From the NCBI GenBank assembly GCA_037974665.1, contig CM075770.1:95910850-95974849 (forward strand): DNA of 64,000 nt, written 5' to 3'. Numbering within the stretch: the stretch's first letter is position 1; every line of letters begins with the position of its first letter. The stretch comes from Ehretia macrophylla. Taxonomy: Eukaryota; Streptophyta; Magnoliopsida; Boraginales; Ehretiaceae. A model generated the notes under the pieces. That model was not told the origin of the DNA, ran no database searches, and was given only the letters and a program-made list of their open reading frames with translations. Shown piece after piece: positions 23,101 through 34,565 of this stretch. The position numbers and the translations under genes were made by a program.

Positions 23101-23438
23101 TAGCTTAAGGTGCTTGCTGACATGTATGGTTAAGTAGATGCTAGCGTATTCCTTTGAGGCCTACGTGCCTTGTAAATGTTTCAACTGTAAAGTATGTAAT
23201 TAAGTATAGGTTTTCTTAGAAAAGAGGTTTGTAATAACTTAATTATGCTTGGTTTCCTTTTGGTTCTCTTATCCTAAAATGCTTATAATCTATCTTGCTA
23301 AGGATAGGTAGCTAAATCTACCTTTTGAACTGGGTATATTATAGACTTACCTTAAAGCTTATAGTCATCTTTGATGGTTAGATAATTGTTGGCCTGTGTA
23401 ACTTGAAGCCTTACTTTATTGCCCAGTTTAGTTTGTAT
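20117..23438 (+). repeat. Element A 3' LTR, segment 1
   Basis: Uninterrupted counterpart of the split 5' LTR. It preserves the empty site of element B (GCTTAGAATGAGTGC, about 20243) and the unoccupied site of element C (TTTGGACATATTGG, about 20611). Hairpin at 22443-22470, GCTCACTCCC at 23031-23040. It is cut by element D after TGTAT. Confidence 0.9.
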
Positions 23439-25259
23439 TGTGAGGCCCCATATTTAATTTCCAAGCATTAGCATAATTTCTGATTGAATTAGTTATAATT
23501 AGTGGTATTACCTTAAGTGTTTGCATTTCTCATGTTAAGGATTAATTTAAACTTAGAAAACAGGAAAGTCTAGCATATCAAAAAAAGCATTCGTTTCAAT
23601 TAAAGAGGAGGATTAACTTAGCAAGTACGTTAGGATAATTTGTGTGAAGTGATTAGAAATATAGTTAACCTAGCATGTTAATAACTCTTATGGCATTCAA
23701 GTGAAGTTAGCTGACCTTGTTTTACAGAGATTAATTAGCTACTCTAGTTAGAATACAATAACCTATCGGGACATAACTTGAAACTCTGGATATATTCGAA
23801 CACTATAAAACTGTAAATAATAGAACTAGGTGAAACCAATATAGGTATATTGTTGCGAGATCAAAACTATGTAGGGCAATGAAGGGATAACATAAAGTCA
23901 TTCGATTTCAAATCAACACTTAGAGATATATTTAGGTTCTTAAATTAGTTAAGGAACTAAGTTAATGGTTTACTTGGTTTTTTTCTATTGAATGTCTTAA
24001 GTTAAAGGTAGAAGTTTACAGGGAAATGATCTGGTGACTGTGTACTAAAACTATAAAGCAATCTTAACTTCAAAAACTAAAAAGAGAGAAAAGTTAGTAT
24101 ACTACCTAAAAGATTGAATCTGGTAAGTATAATTTATGTGTTACAAGTTAGAAATATTGAATTTAGTACTTTATTTAGAGACATGTTTTAGTTGTTTTGT
24201 TTCAAAGTAATATAGGATACAACGACTAGGTAATAAAATGACAAACCTAGCTTGTGAGATAGAATAAGGGATTTAGGATATTGGTTGAAAGAATTGATCC
24301 TATAGAATATATTATTTAAGGATACTTCAATTTATTATGAGATAAATTAATTAGCAAAGCTAATTAGGATAATATCTTACCACTTTTCATTAAAATAATA
24401 TAGCACTCTTAAGGTTAGTATAACCATTAAGTAATTAAATTTAATGTGTATATAAATACTTGAAATTGTTACTGAAGGAATTAATAGGTGCATGAGATAG
24501 TTTGAAGAATACTTAGGTTTATGTTACCTTTCATTTAGAATGGTTAACTTTTATGGAACCTAAATAAACTTAGTTAAATAAAGCTGCATTAGTTTTTGAC
24601 AATCTTGGATTATATTTAGAGAATGATTAGGTAATATTAAGTTGTGAATAACATAAGTTATAGACCTAGGTTAACTAATACCATATAAATTAGCTTATTA
24701 TTATTACCTCACATAACTAACCATGATATGAACTAAACACTATCCGTCGCACAAACACTACACCACATGGTCGATTCATCAATCATCACCTTGTCATGAC
24801 TTGCCAACACCTCACCATCTAGCTCACTCATCACCAAGCTTCGTTGTCACCATATTAAAAACTACCCAAGCTAGACACGGCATTGACATGAACCAATCGC
24901 TGTCCTTAATAATTCTTCACCGCCACCTAGCATCTATCATCATTTCCTAACACTCATTCAGCACAATTCTCATTAGCAGCCATGATAATTCTATACCCAA
25001 TTATAATCTAGGTAGCTAGCTAATGTGAAGCAAACTGCTGCGTGCTCGTCGTAAAAGATGTGATAACGCGCACAGCTACAAGTGGCAAAACCCGATGCTT
25101 GCAATCAGGTGGTGTTGTGCATGTAATGCTCGCAGCCTAGTTATAGTAGGTGTGCTTAATGGTTTATTGCTAACGTGGCTTCAACTGGTGATTTGCCTAT
25201 TGCGGTGAAGTACCTCACCATCCGTTAAATTTCACAGGATCCAATTATATTTCAAATGC

Positions 25260-25268
25260 TATAAAAGG
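25260..25268 (+). promoter_or_regulatory. TATA box of element D LTR
   Basis: TATAAAAGG lies within the LTR and is followed by an A/C-rich leader. This is a near-consensus plant TATA box in the orientation of the LTR. Confidence 0.55.
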
Positions 25269-26028
25269 CACTCCATCTTCGGCAACTAGAGATACACACA
25301 CACAAAACTAATATTTCACACAAGTAGTACACCAATAAAGCTCAGCTTTTACTTCACTTGTCTTCACCACCCCAAATTATACCAAACGATCTGAATGAGT
25401 TATTTTGCTAAGCTAAACATTCAGTCTATCATTGCAAGAAAAGACTCTTCAATATTTCATTAGCAAAAACTGTCGCCTAAGTTGTTAACCATATCAGCCA
25501 TCTTAGTCCCCTAAGCAGTGAAGTAATTTGGTTATGGGTTTACTTTGAAGCTTGAACCAAGAAAACAAACAAAATTGGAAATGGTGGCTGGATCGAATTG
25601 GAGCACATTCGGTGAAGCTTAGTGTTATAGTATAATAGTCTTTTAATTGTGTTTATGGTATCCTAAGCTTATAAGAGTATATTAGCATAGTAAAGCAAAA
25701 GAATAGAACTGAGAAGGTCGAAGCCTAGAGAACGATTTAGGCAAAGTCAACTCGTGGATTAGCTTTAGTGTTTCTTGTATTAAACTTAGTTTTATATGAA
25801 AAGAAACGAATTGAGTTGGTGTTTTTTTTAAGTTCTCATATATATTACTTAGGTTACAAAGTAAAAGAATGAGACAGTAAGCTTTCGATACGAGTAACAA
25901 AACAAGCCCGAAGAACAAACGTACAATAGAAACCTAGAAGAAAATAGGAAGCTTGACTCTTAATCCTCACTTGCATGGCTATTTAAGGTGAGGAGATTTA
26001 CAAAAATTCATGTTGATTTATTGGTATA

Positions 26029-26185
26029 TGTAGAATTGTGATGTTCTATTAATAAATAAAAGGTGTACAGTACATCAGTATAAATACAACAACTAAATGA
26101 TAAGATTACACGATAAGTATAGTCAGATATCACAATCCAAGATCAATTCAAAATATTTCAAAAATGCAATACATATCCATTATCA
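26029..26185 (-). repeat. Element E 3' LTR (157 bp)
   Basis: In element sense TGATAATGG to TTCTACA. Base-for-base identical to 30644-30800 by reading. Its first three bases (TGA) are the stop codon of the polyprotein. Confidence 0.95.
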
Positions 26186-29100
26186 CGCCCCCTCAAGCGA
26201 AGCCAGTTCTCGAACTGTGAGCTTGTGTCGTAGAGTATTGAACCGCGGTTTGGAGAGAGCCTTTGTCATGATATCGGCCAGTTGATCAAGAGTAGATATA
26301 AATTGAACTTGTAATTCACCCGATGCAACTTTTTCCCTAACAAAATGCACATCTATTTCAATGTGCTTAGTTCGAGCATGGAAGATAGGATTCGCAGTCA
26401 AATAAGTAGCACCCAAATTGTCACACCACAACACTGGTTTGGCACGCGGTAGGCAATGCAGTTCATCAAGCAACGATTTAACCCAACATAACTCAGCAGT
26501 CGCAAAAGCTACAGCCCTATATTCTGCTTCAGTACTCGAACGGGACGTTGTGGTTTGCTTCTTAGCAGACCACGAAACAAGGTTAGGACCAAGATAAACA
26601 CAGTATCCATGAGTACTACGCCGATCATCAGGACACCCAGCCCAATCCGAGTCCGAATATGCATGTAATTGAGTATCAAGCGATTTTTGAAGGAACAAAC
26701 CATGGGTCAGAGTGCCAGTGATATATCTCAAAATTCGTTTTACTGCAGCCCAATGAACATCAGTAGGAGAACTCATGAACTGACTAACCTTGTTCACTGC
26801 ATAGGCAAGCTCAGGTCGTGTTATTGTTAAATACTGCAAGGCACCTACGATACTCCGATATAACTTCGGGTCAGTGAAAGGATCTCCATCGTCTTGTGAT
26901 AGTTTCTGGGCTGTGGATAGTGGAGTAGCAACTGGCTTGGCGTCACACATACCCGCACGTTGAATGATCTCTCTTGCATATTTACTTTGCGAAAGATGAA
27001 GTCCTTGGGAACAAAAAGTAGCCTGCAGACCAAGAAAAAAAGAGACAGTACCCAAGTCTTTGATGGTAAATTCACAATGCAACTGTTTGAGCACATCAGC
27101 AATAGCAGACTCATGGTTACCAGTGACCAAAATATCATCGACATAAACTAATACAAAAATAGTGGCAGCTGAATCGTGCTTGAGAAAAAGAGAGTTATCC
27201 GAAATAGAGGCTGCGAACCCCAATTTTTGTAAGAACATGCTTAGCCGTGAAAACCACGTCCTTGGAGCCTGTTTCAGGCCATATATGGCCTTTTTTAATT
27301 TGCAAACATGCGAAGAGAAAGACGGATGAATAAAGCCAGGTGGTTGTGCCATGTAAACATCCTCTTTAAGGAAGCCATGGAGAAATGCGTTGTTAACGTC
27401 CAACTGCCTGATCACCCAATTTCTAGACAAAGCAATTGATAAAACAATGCGAATCGTAGTTGGCTTCACCACCGGGCTAAAAGTGTCAGCAAAATCAACA
27501 CCCTCTTCTTGATTGTACCCCTTTGCAACAAGCCGCGCTTTGTAACGCGCAATAGACCCATCGGAATTCTTTTTAATGCGAAAGACCCATTTATACCCAA
27601 TCAAATTTGCATCATCAGGTTTCGGAACAAGAACCCAAGTACCATTTTGAATTAGTGCATTGTATTCGTGAGACATAGCGGTGCGCCAATGTGAAGTTTT
27701 GTTAGCTTGAGTGAAGCATGATGGTTCAGTATCAACGAAAGCATCAGAGTTAGGCACGGACAAAGCAGAAAAAGTAACATGGTCTGGAAATAATTTTGCT
27801 GTTCGAGTGTGGTCACGAGTTCGAGTGATCATAGGGTGCCTAGATGAAATAGGCAGAAGCGCACGAGTCTCAGGAAGAGGCAGTGTAGTACCAAGTTGTG
27901 TAGAGGATTGTGGAAACGTAGAAGGAGACATAGGAGAGGACGCAGCAGTAGCGGAGCCATTAGAAGCAGATGATGATGTATTGAGCGAAGATGGATGAGA
28001 CACTGGTGAAGGACATGGGGGCGAAGGCAAAACAGGAGTCATGCGAGCAGGGGATGATAGAGAGGTCAAATGTGGAGTATCCGAAAGGGGCTGAGAACGA
28101 ATGGAGAATGGCAGACCAGAGGGCACAGGGTTGTGATGAAGCTGCTTAGCCGTAGCAAGAGTAAGAGGAACTCGCGAGACATTCTGTGAATGAGTGGAGG
28201 TGGAAACCGAAGGCACATAGCATGACTGGGACGGATAGTACTCAGTGGTGGCATAAGGGAATTGTTGTTCATCAAAGACAACATGTCGCGAAAGGAAGAC
28301 CCGACCTGTACTAGGACAAAAACAACGATACCCAGAATGACACGGACTAAAGCCAATGAAAACGCACGGAAGGGATTTGGGGCTTAATTTATCTGACTTT
28401 ATCGGTCCGAGATATGGGTAGCATAAGCACCCAAAAACACGAAGCATGGAATAGGAGGGCATAGTGTAGTGGAGAATTGCGAAAGGCGACTTATGAGACA
28501 AGGTTGGAGTCGGCAATCGGTTAATTAGGAAAACAGCATGAGTAAAAGCTTCAAGCCAAAACATTTTAGGAAGAGAAGCGTGAAACATAAGAGTCACACC
28601 AACCTCAGTAATATGGCGGATCTTACGTTCAGCTAAACCATTTTGCTCGGGAGAATATGGGCAGGAGATACGATATTGAATGCCAGCAGTCTCAATTATT
28701 GACTTTAGACGACCCTGAGTTAACTCTTTAGCACCATCGCATTGAAAAGCTTTGATTGTCGAGTTAAATAGATTTTCAGTCAAGTTTTTGAAGTGAAGAA
28801 AGCACGCCACACAATCATTCTTTTGTTTTAAAGGATATATCCATGTGAATCGACTGTAATCATCAATAAAGATAATAAAATAACGAAAGCCTGAAAAAGA
28901 AGAGACGGGTGCAGGACCCCAAATGTCCGAATGAACCAATTCAAGAGGAAAAGATGTAACTTTATTCGACGAAAAGAAAGGTTGCTTATGGCTTTTGCCA
29001 AGCATACATGAATTACAAATTTTATTGGAGGAAACAGACCCCGAGAGAGATAAACAATCACTAGAACATAAAGCAGAAATAATGGACACAGCCGGATGCC

Positions 29101-30066
29101 CCAACCGATTATGCCAGACACTGTATGGAACACGAGTGGAAGCTGCAAATACGGACGGAGTGGACGACATAGACGGGGTTGGCAAGGGCAATGAGTAGAG
29201 ATTTGAGTCAACGCGGCCCGTGAGGAGTGGAATCCTGGTTCGAAGATCCTTCACAACACAATGAGAAGGAAAAAATTCGAGTGAGACATCATTATCTTTA
29301 GTAAACTGAGAAACAGAGAGTAGGTTCTTTGTAATTTTAGGGACGCGCAAAATATTTTTAAGCGAGAATAGGCGAGAGGAAGCAGTAAAGGAAGAAGAAC
29401 CAGAGTGCGAGACCGGAAGTGACTTACCATCCCCAACGACTACCTGTTCACTACCAGTATAAGGTTGCATTTGTTGCAAGAGAGAGGGATCAGAGGTCAT
29501 ATGAGCTGAAGCACCGGAGTCAGGAAGCCAAGTCTGAAATGCATTGTCAAACGAGCCAGGATGAGAGACAGGCTGATTGGAGTGATAGCCTGCAAACTGA
29601 GTAGAGGAGCTAGTATTGCGTGACTGAGAGTAACGGTAGCGACAACGAGCGGCTGAATGGCCATTTTTTTGACAGATTTGACACTTAGTGTTTGCAAATT
29701 TGGAGTTGGAGCGAGAAGGTGAGGAAGCTTTACCATTGAATGAAACAGACGGAGTGGATTTAGATGAGGACTTGGACATGGCAGTGTTAGCTTCAGGAGT
29801 GAAAGTGACAGCATGAAGTCGAGCATTGAGAGCTGTGGTGTCATGAGTAGCAGAGGAGGTCAGAGAATCATCAAGAAGAAGACGTTGCTCATACATGAGT
29901 AGCTTGGCACGAAGTTGAGTGAATGTGGGTGGAACTGCCAAGTTTTCGACAGAGGTGACAAAGGCCCGATAGTCAACAGGCAGACCATTAAGAGCAGCAA
30001 TGACCAAGTCTTGATCAGTGATGGAGTCCCCAATCGCAGCAAGAGTAGTAGAGATGGAGTGGAGTT
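26183..30066 (-). CDS. Element E gag C-terminus and pol polyprotein (protease, integrase, RT, RNase H)
   Basis: One open frame of about 1290 codons continues gag after the break near 30066, so there is no proper start codon of its own. Positions here are counted from 30007. The gag zinc knuckle is CQICQKNGHSAARC (about 109-122) and the protease is WLPDSGASAHM (about 160-170). Integrase has HNRLGHPAVS (about 297), the catalytic region from LVHSDIWGP (about 357) with FIDDYSRFTW, and SPEQNGLAERK. RT has YKWVFRIKK (about 800) and the catalytic YVDDILVTG (about 950). RNase H has SDSDWAGC (about 1115), SSTEAEYRA (about 1160) and DIMTKAL near the end. All key boxes look intact, unlike every other coding region in the window. 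The stop codon TGA is formed by the first bases of the 3' LTR, and the purine-rich end (GAGGGGGCG) doubles as coding sequence. Confidence 0.93.
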
Positions 30067-30541
30067 ACTATAAATATTCTGTGATAGGGAGAGCGCTCTT
30101 TTTGAGAGTTCGTAGTTGAGCACGAAGAAGGGTTTTCCTAGCGAGGGATTGCTGCATAAAATTCTCCTGGAGTGAAGTCCAAAGAGCATGAGCAGAGGGA
30201 TAGCCAAGTGCCTGATGAACCAAGGCTTCGGAAAGAGTAGCAGTAATACAAGAGGTGACAAAACGGTCATAGCACAACCAGTCATCGATATCATTTGTGG
30301 GGGATTTGGAGGCTATAGCGGAAGCAGTGGACGAGGCCTTGTCGGGTTTCGGTATAGATCCATCGATGTAGCCAAGAAGTTTGTTAAAAGTAAGGAAGTT
30401 TGTCATTTGAGTTTGCCATGTGAGGTAGTTGGTGTAATCAAGCAGTACAGTGACATAGACCTTGACATTGAGCGAAGGAAGTGAGAACAGAGAAGAAGAA
30501 GCAGGAGAGATGGACGAAGCAGAGGCGGAAGCAGTGGTCAT
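30064..30541 (-). pseudogene. Element E gag N-terminal part, separated from pol by a frameshift
   Basis: Begins at an ATG at about 30541 (MTTASASASSISPASS; an upstream in-frame ATG at 30583 is also possible). It contains the copia gag core: LDYTNYLTWQTQM, LLGYIDGSIPKPD, DDWLCYDRFVTSCI and ARKTLLRAQLRTLKK. It stops at two consecutive stop codons just after PITEYL. The next base-shifted frame continues with NSISTTLAAIGDSITDQDL, the expected continuation of the same gag domain. The break is therefore a small indel (for example loss of a TA pair in an AT-rich run). A real programmed shift is unlikely because it falls inside the conserved domain. Confidence 0.85.
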
Positions 30542-30634
30542 GGCGCTGTCGTGGGAAAGAAAAGAAAAAGAGAAGATGAACATAAGTTTAAAGCAAAGTG
30601 GGAAGTGACGAGAGACTTTTGTCAGGTGAGACTA

Positions 30635-30643
30635 CTGATACCA
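30635..30643 (-). other. Primer-binding site of element E
   Basis: TGGTATCAG on the minus strand is directly adjacent to the 5' LTR and complementary to the 3' end of initiator tRNA-Met. Confidence 0.85.
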
Positions 30644-30800
30644 TGTAGAATTGTGATGTTCTATTAATAAATAAAAGGTGTACAGTACATCAGTATAAAT
30701 ACAACAACTAAATGATAAGATTACACGATAAGTATAGTCAGATATCACAATCCAAGATCAATTCAAAATATTTCAAAAATGCAATACATATCCATTATCA
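30644..30800 (-). repeat. Element E 5' LTR (157 bp)
   Basis: Identical partner of 26029-26185. A TATA-like stretch (TGTATTTATACTG) occurs inside it on the minus strand. Confidence 0.95.
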
Positions 30801-32627
30801 GTATATAAGTTAAATATATGTGTTAATTGATAACCTTGATTATATAATGTATCGGTTATTAACTTATGTGAATAATTAACTGTAAATGTGAGGAATATTT
30901 CATAAACTCATGTTTATTCATATAAGTTAATTATTTGTGCTAAGTTTTAACTTACAGTTCGTGGAAGTTGATCATATGTATAATATATATTAGTCATTAA
31001 CCTATGAATTTATACACTGTAAATGTGCAGATAACATCTTTGTTGGATTAATTTATGTGTGGGAAACTTTCTGTTAAGTAGTGCATATAAATCATAAATG
31101 GTATCGTAGGGCTAAATTAAATATGTATAACATGCAATTTAAATAGGATTTGAGTAGTGAATGTTACTAATATATTAGAAGCTTAAAGGCTAAGCAAACT
31201 ATTGATACCGGCCTAGGTAGGTTTTAATTTAGAATTAGATACTATCAATAAAATTAATGATTGAATTGGAAATTATAAGTTAAACAAATCGAGTTATTAG
31301 ATCTTTAGGATAAATTATTTCAAATAAAGGTTTAGCTTTATTTTGGAGTCGGGGAAGCATTTAAATTATTTAGCTAATTACGGAAACGTGACTCTTATTT
31401 CAAATTGGATTATCTTGAGCTTCTAAATTAATGTTTCTAGTTGCTGTTTCCCTTTCAGATTACGTGCTTGTGAAATTAATTTAAATGTTAACTAGTTGTT
31501 ATGTTATGGATAAACTTGAATTATTTTGAGCTTCCAGTGACTTAATATTTTTAAATGCCATATATACTTGTCCGGATACAAACTCTTTCGTTGTTTCCCC
31601 ACTTATGTGCTTCTCGAATTATGAAAACTTGCAAGAATGTAAACAATTGTGTGTTATGTGGTTACTTGTGCATGCAATTGTTCCTATTTAATAGTGCCCT
31701 CTCTCGTTGGGGGGTTTGACTCCATGGGAGAGTTAGGATGTGCTTCTTGATAGTGCCTTTCTCGCTAGGGGGCTTGACTCCCTGGGAGAATTGGATGCAT
31801 TTGTTCAATCATTAAAGATCAAACAATCTAATAAACCCCATGGTAGAAGTTCTGGTATCACTTGGGCAGCATCGGGCTTGCCAGAAGACCCGGCTACCAT
31901 GGTAATTCGTGGTGTATATTCGGATTTCACCCTCCTGTTTGGCGTTTGGGGATATGATATTGACAGAAGACATGAGACTGGCCATCTTTACAAATGCTCG
32001 TGGAACTGTATCCTTTTTATTACGTGAATAAGTACTCTCGCTTGAGACCACTACTGCCCTTGGAGAGCTTGCTCTCGCTTGGGACCAGTACCGCCCTCGG
32101 AAAGGAAAGTTGATTGTTTATCTAGATATCGTTATTGTTATTGACACGTGATTTGAATGTGAATAGTTTATTGATGTTGTCGCACTTGTATTGCATCGCA
32201 TCATGGTTTTCGAAAGCCCCAAACGTATTTTTAAAATTCTCCTATTCCATCCTCACTAAGCTTTCCAAGAGCTCACCCTCTTTTTCCCCTTGCAAGTGAA
32301 GCTTAGCTTGAGATGGAAATTGATATTATGTGCCAAAGTTGATTGATTATGTGCTTGAAGTTCTTTGCCTGTCATGTTCTTATATATGATTCAAATTGTA
32401 AAGACTAGGGTGTACTTGTACTACTTTCGGGTAAAAGGATAGTCACTGCTGAAACCCTAATTTGTAATAGTCTTTTGTATTTTAACTATTGTATAATAGA
32501 TAGTTATTGACTAGTTTCCTATATTTTATTTCATTTAATGTTATAAAAAGTTATATACATAAGACCGCAACGACAATAAGTGTAGATTCTGACCTAATCT
32601 TGAGAAGGGTTGGGTTGGGTCGTTACA

Positions 32628-32978
32628 TGTATGCTTGTGTGAGATTAAGTATTGTTGGTTGAGTGACTTAATATCTAAGAAAACTAAATAGAGAATATTA
32701 GAGTGGTATGATAATTGGAATTATAACCATAACATTGCAGTAACTATTGAAATGCTTGCAAGAATACTTTATTTTGTTATAGTATAAAGGCTCGGATGGC
32801 CTTATAGTCTTGGGAAGTTATGAAATGGATGTTGTATATTGTTATTATGGCAATTCCTTCTACGTGCAGGTGTTGGGAAGTCTTAAAAACATGAGAAACT
32901 CTGCACGTTTTTCTCGTTTTTCATACCTTGGGATTTTGGGTTTGGGGCTCCGGTCTCGTGAGGAATCGGGGTGTTACA
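32628..32978 (+). repeat. Element A 3' LTR, segment 2
   Basis: Continues the A LTR after element D and matches about 18345-18687. It includes ACTAAATAGAGAATATTAG, GTGCAGGTGTTGGGAAGTC and the end GTGTTACA. Confidence 0.9.
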
Positions 32979-33390
32979 CCTATCACTCATATTCCTAACT
33001 ACCTTAAGAATAGGATCTATAGAAAAGACAATATGAGATTCAATGCTTTTCACCATAACAATTCTTTATCTGCTTTATTGCCTTATTTAATTCGATCTAC
33101 ATTCAACTTGAACGTCGAAACTATTTTTCGGGATAAATATCAAATTTGACTCGTTAAAATTTTAAATAAATTCATGTTGGATCTAAACTTTCATTTCCAC
33201 CACTTAAAACTCAAAAGTTTCGAACGTGCAAAATCTCTGTCCAGAATCGATAGACTGTTAAAAAAGGAGGGACATTTTATGTTTTATATTGCTCCTTGGA
33301 TAGAAAGCTATGTTAGGTTATGGCCGGAACTTCAAGTCGATGGGATTAGCACTAATCTCTTTTAATTATTAATTTTTAAGTTGTATTTAA
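32979..33390. other. Unassigned DNA right of element A
   Basis: AT-rich. Short open stretches on the plus strand (for example 32928-33149 and 33174-33365) have no recognisable motif. I see no repeat termini. Confidence 0.3.
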
Positions 33391-34560
33391 TTGTCAATAT
33401 TCTTAGGTAGGTATGTCCAGGTTAATCAAAGCCACACATTAGGGTGGTTAAGCCATACACAAAAGCATTTTTCTTCTTTGTTGGAAAGGGCAATTATATT
33501 AAACAGAAAACATCATATACATAATTGGGCTTACACACTGAAGGCCGAAAAGACAGACGAACGGGCCAAACCAAAATCCCAAAAGTAAAACAAATAACTA
33601 CCAAAGGAATGGGCCAACACAACCCAAAGCCCAATCTCAGAAAACCTAACATAAATCCTAATTCATAATAGCCATGCTTGGCAAAAGAACACCAACGGAA
33701 GCATCTCCAGCATCGATAAAAAAAAAGTCACAAGCCAGACCAACAATAGAGATACAACTCGCAACCCTGTCCACCATAAACGCCAGAGCCACTATTTACA
33801 AGATCACAGGCCCGCTATAAATATCCAGGAAAAGACATAAAAAACGGGTCACGTTACCCCACCGAAAGTCACACAAAACTAAGAACTCCAAAAGTCATAG
33901 ATACAACAGAGTTCAGGTAATTAAATTGGTGAATGCATAGTTCACCGAAGAGCCTCCGAAAAGTAAGATCCGGTAGTCAAACACACAGCGAGAGTAGATA
34001 AGGTCACCAAGGGTATCACCGTTAGTGCAGGCACAAAAAACACAAAGAAAACCCACCACTAGAGGGCTGGGGTTGAAAGCCAAATAAACCCGAAGGAAAG
34101 AAAAGAAAGAAAAAAGAAACAGTAAAAGCCAAAACAAAGAGAAAAAACAAACCAAAATAAAAATAGAAAAAGTAGCAGTAACAGCGGCGGCGGTGGAGCC
34201 ACCACCAGGTCTGAGAGCCAAAAAACCAAAAAAGGGAAGATAAAACCAAAAGAAAACTAAGCAAGAAAAGAAAAAGAGATAAACTAAAAAGACAACAAAA
34301 GTAACAGTGGTGGTGGCCCTGCCAATTACCCACACCTAAGCCACTGGCATAAAAATAAAAAATAAAATAAAAAGAGAAAGAAAAGATCCAGATCTGGGTT
34401 AGGTAAAACCCTAACCCAAGATCTGGGTTTGTGATGCAAAAAAACCAAAAAAAAAAAACAACTATAGGAAAGAGAAAGGAGATAAGAAAGGGGGAAGAGA
34501 GGGGTAGTGCCACCGGCCAAAGGCCGGGACACGATGATAGCGAGGACCAGCTTGCAGGGA
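33391..34560 (-). mobile_element. Possible non-autonomous retroelement with a pyrimidine-rich leader
   Basis: Read on the minus strand, the right half (about 34080-34530) is a long CT-rich tract with duplicated GGGTTAGGGTTTTACC/CCCAGATCT words. A unique transcribed-looking stretch follows, ending near TTAATATAATTGCCC (about 33490). A pyrimidine-rich 5' part and an AT-rich 3' end are common in plant LINE-derived or processed sequences, but I see no RT, no clear poly-A and no target-site duplication. The open frames of 140 and 163 codons here are low-complexity F/L/S-rich translations of the CT tract. Confidence 0.3.
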
Positions 34561-34565
34561 AGTGA

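Larger units (their letters stand above)
26029..30800 (-). mobile_element. Element E: young Ty1/copia retrotransposon (Ale/Retrofit-like)
   Basis: Flanked by GTATA at 26024-26028 and 30801-30805. The two 157-bp LTRs (26029-26185 and 30644-30800) are identical as far as I can read. The PBS TGGTATCAG lies directly at the 5' LTR. The coding region is open throughout except for one indel-type break in gag near 30066. Domain order gag, protease, integrase, RT, RNase H is copia. Short LTRs and the protease and RT motifs suggest the Ale/Retrofit lineage. It sits inside element D and is the most recent insertion of the nest. Confidence 0.95.
23439..32627 (+). mobile_element. Element D: solo LTR of about 4.4 kb carrying a nested copia element
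   Basis: Flanked by TGTAT at 23434-23438 and 32628-32632. The termini are TGTGAGGCCCC and GGGTCGTTACA. I find no second copy of the termini, no PBS, no purine tract and no gypsy coding DNA, so it is a solo LTR left by LTR-LTR recombination, later hit by copia element E. Promoter-like signals include TATAAAAGG at 25260. A donor-like TTTAAGGTGAGG lies at 25987, and GCTCACCCTC with TTTTTCCCCTTGCAAG near 32271-32296. Paired hairpins lie at 31698-31733 and 31756-31791. The LTR resembles the truncated Tekay LTR at 58235-60659 in layout. Confidence 0.85.
191..32978 (+). mobile_element. Element A: Ty3/gypsy element hosting all nested insertions
   Basis: This LTR retrotransposon has a 5' LTR split into 191-324, 9930-10298 and 15509-18687, and a 3' LTR split into 20117-23438 and 32628-32978. 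Once the insertions are removed, each LTR is about 3.67 kb. The two align throughout: both open with TGTGACAC(T/C)CGGACTC and both close with GGGCTC.GGTCTCGTGAGG and GTGTTACA. The interior is only 18688-20116 and holds a degenerate iMet primer-binding site, a broken gag piece and a purine tract, so pol has been lost. The gag zinc knuckles and long LTRs suggest the Tekay/Del group. The flanks share only ACCT (about 186-189 and 32977-32981), so the TSD is imperfect. The order of insertion is clear from the interruptions: A is the oldest of the nest. Confidence 0.85.

Noticed and set aside
27711-27998. Plus-strand open frames across the copia element
   Set aside because: Antisense shadows of the intact minus-strand polyprotein.
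30060-30070. Programmed frameshift between gag and pol in the copia element
   Set aside because: The break is inside the conserved gag domain, followed by two stops, with no slippery heptamer. A mutation or sequence error is more likely.
32979-33390. Possible host exon between repeats
   Set aside because: Short open stretches in several frames without splice sites or known domains.
33913-34513. Open frames of 140 and 163 codons on the minus strand
   Set aside because: Low-complexity F/L/S-rich translations of a CT-rich tract, in overlapping frames, with no domain.
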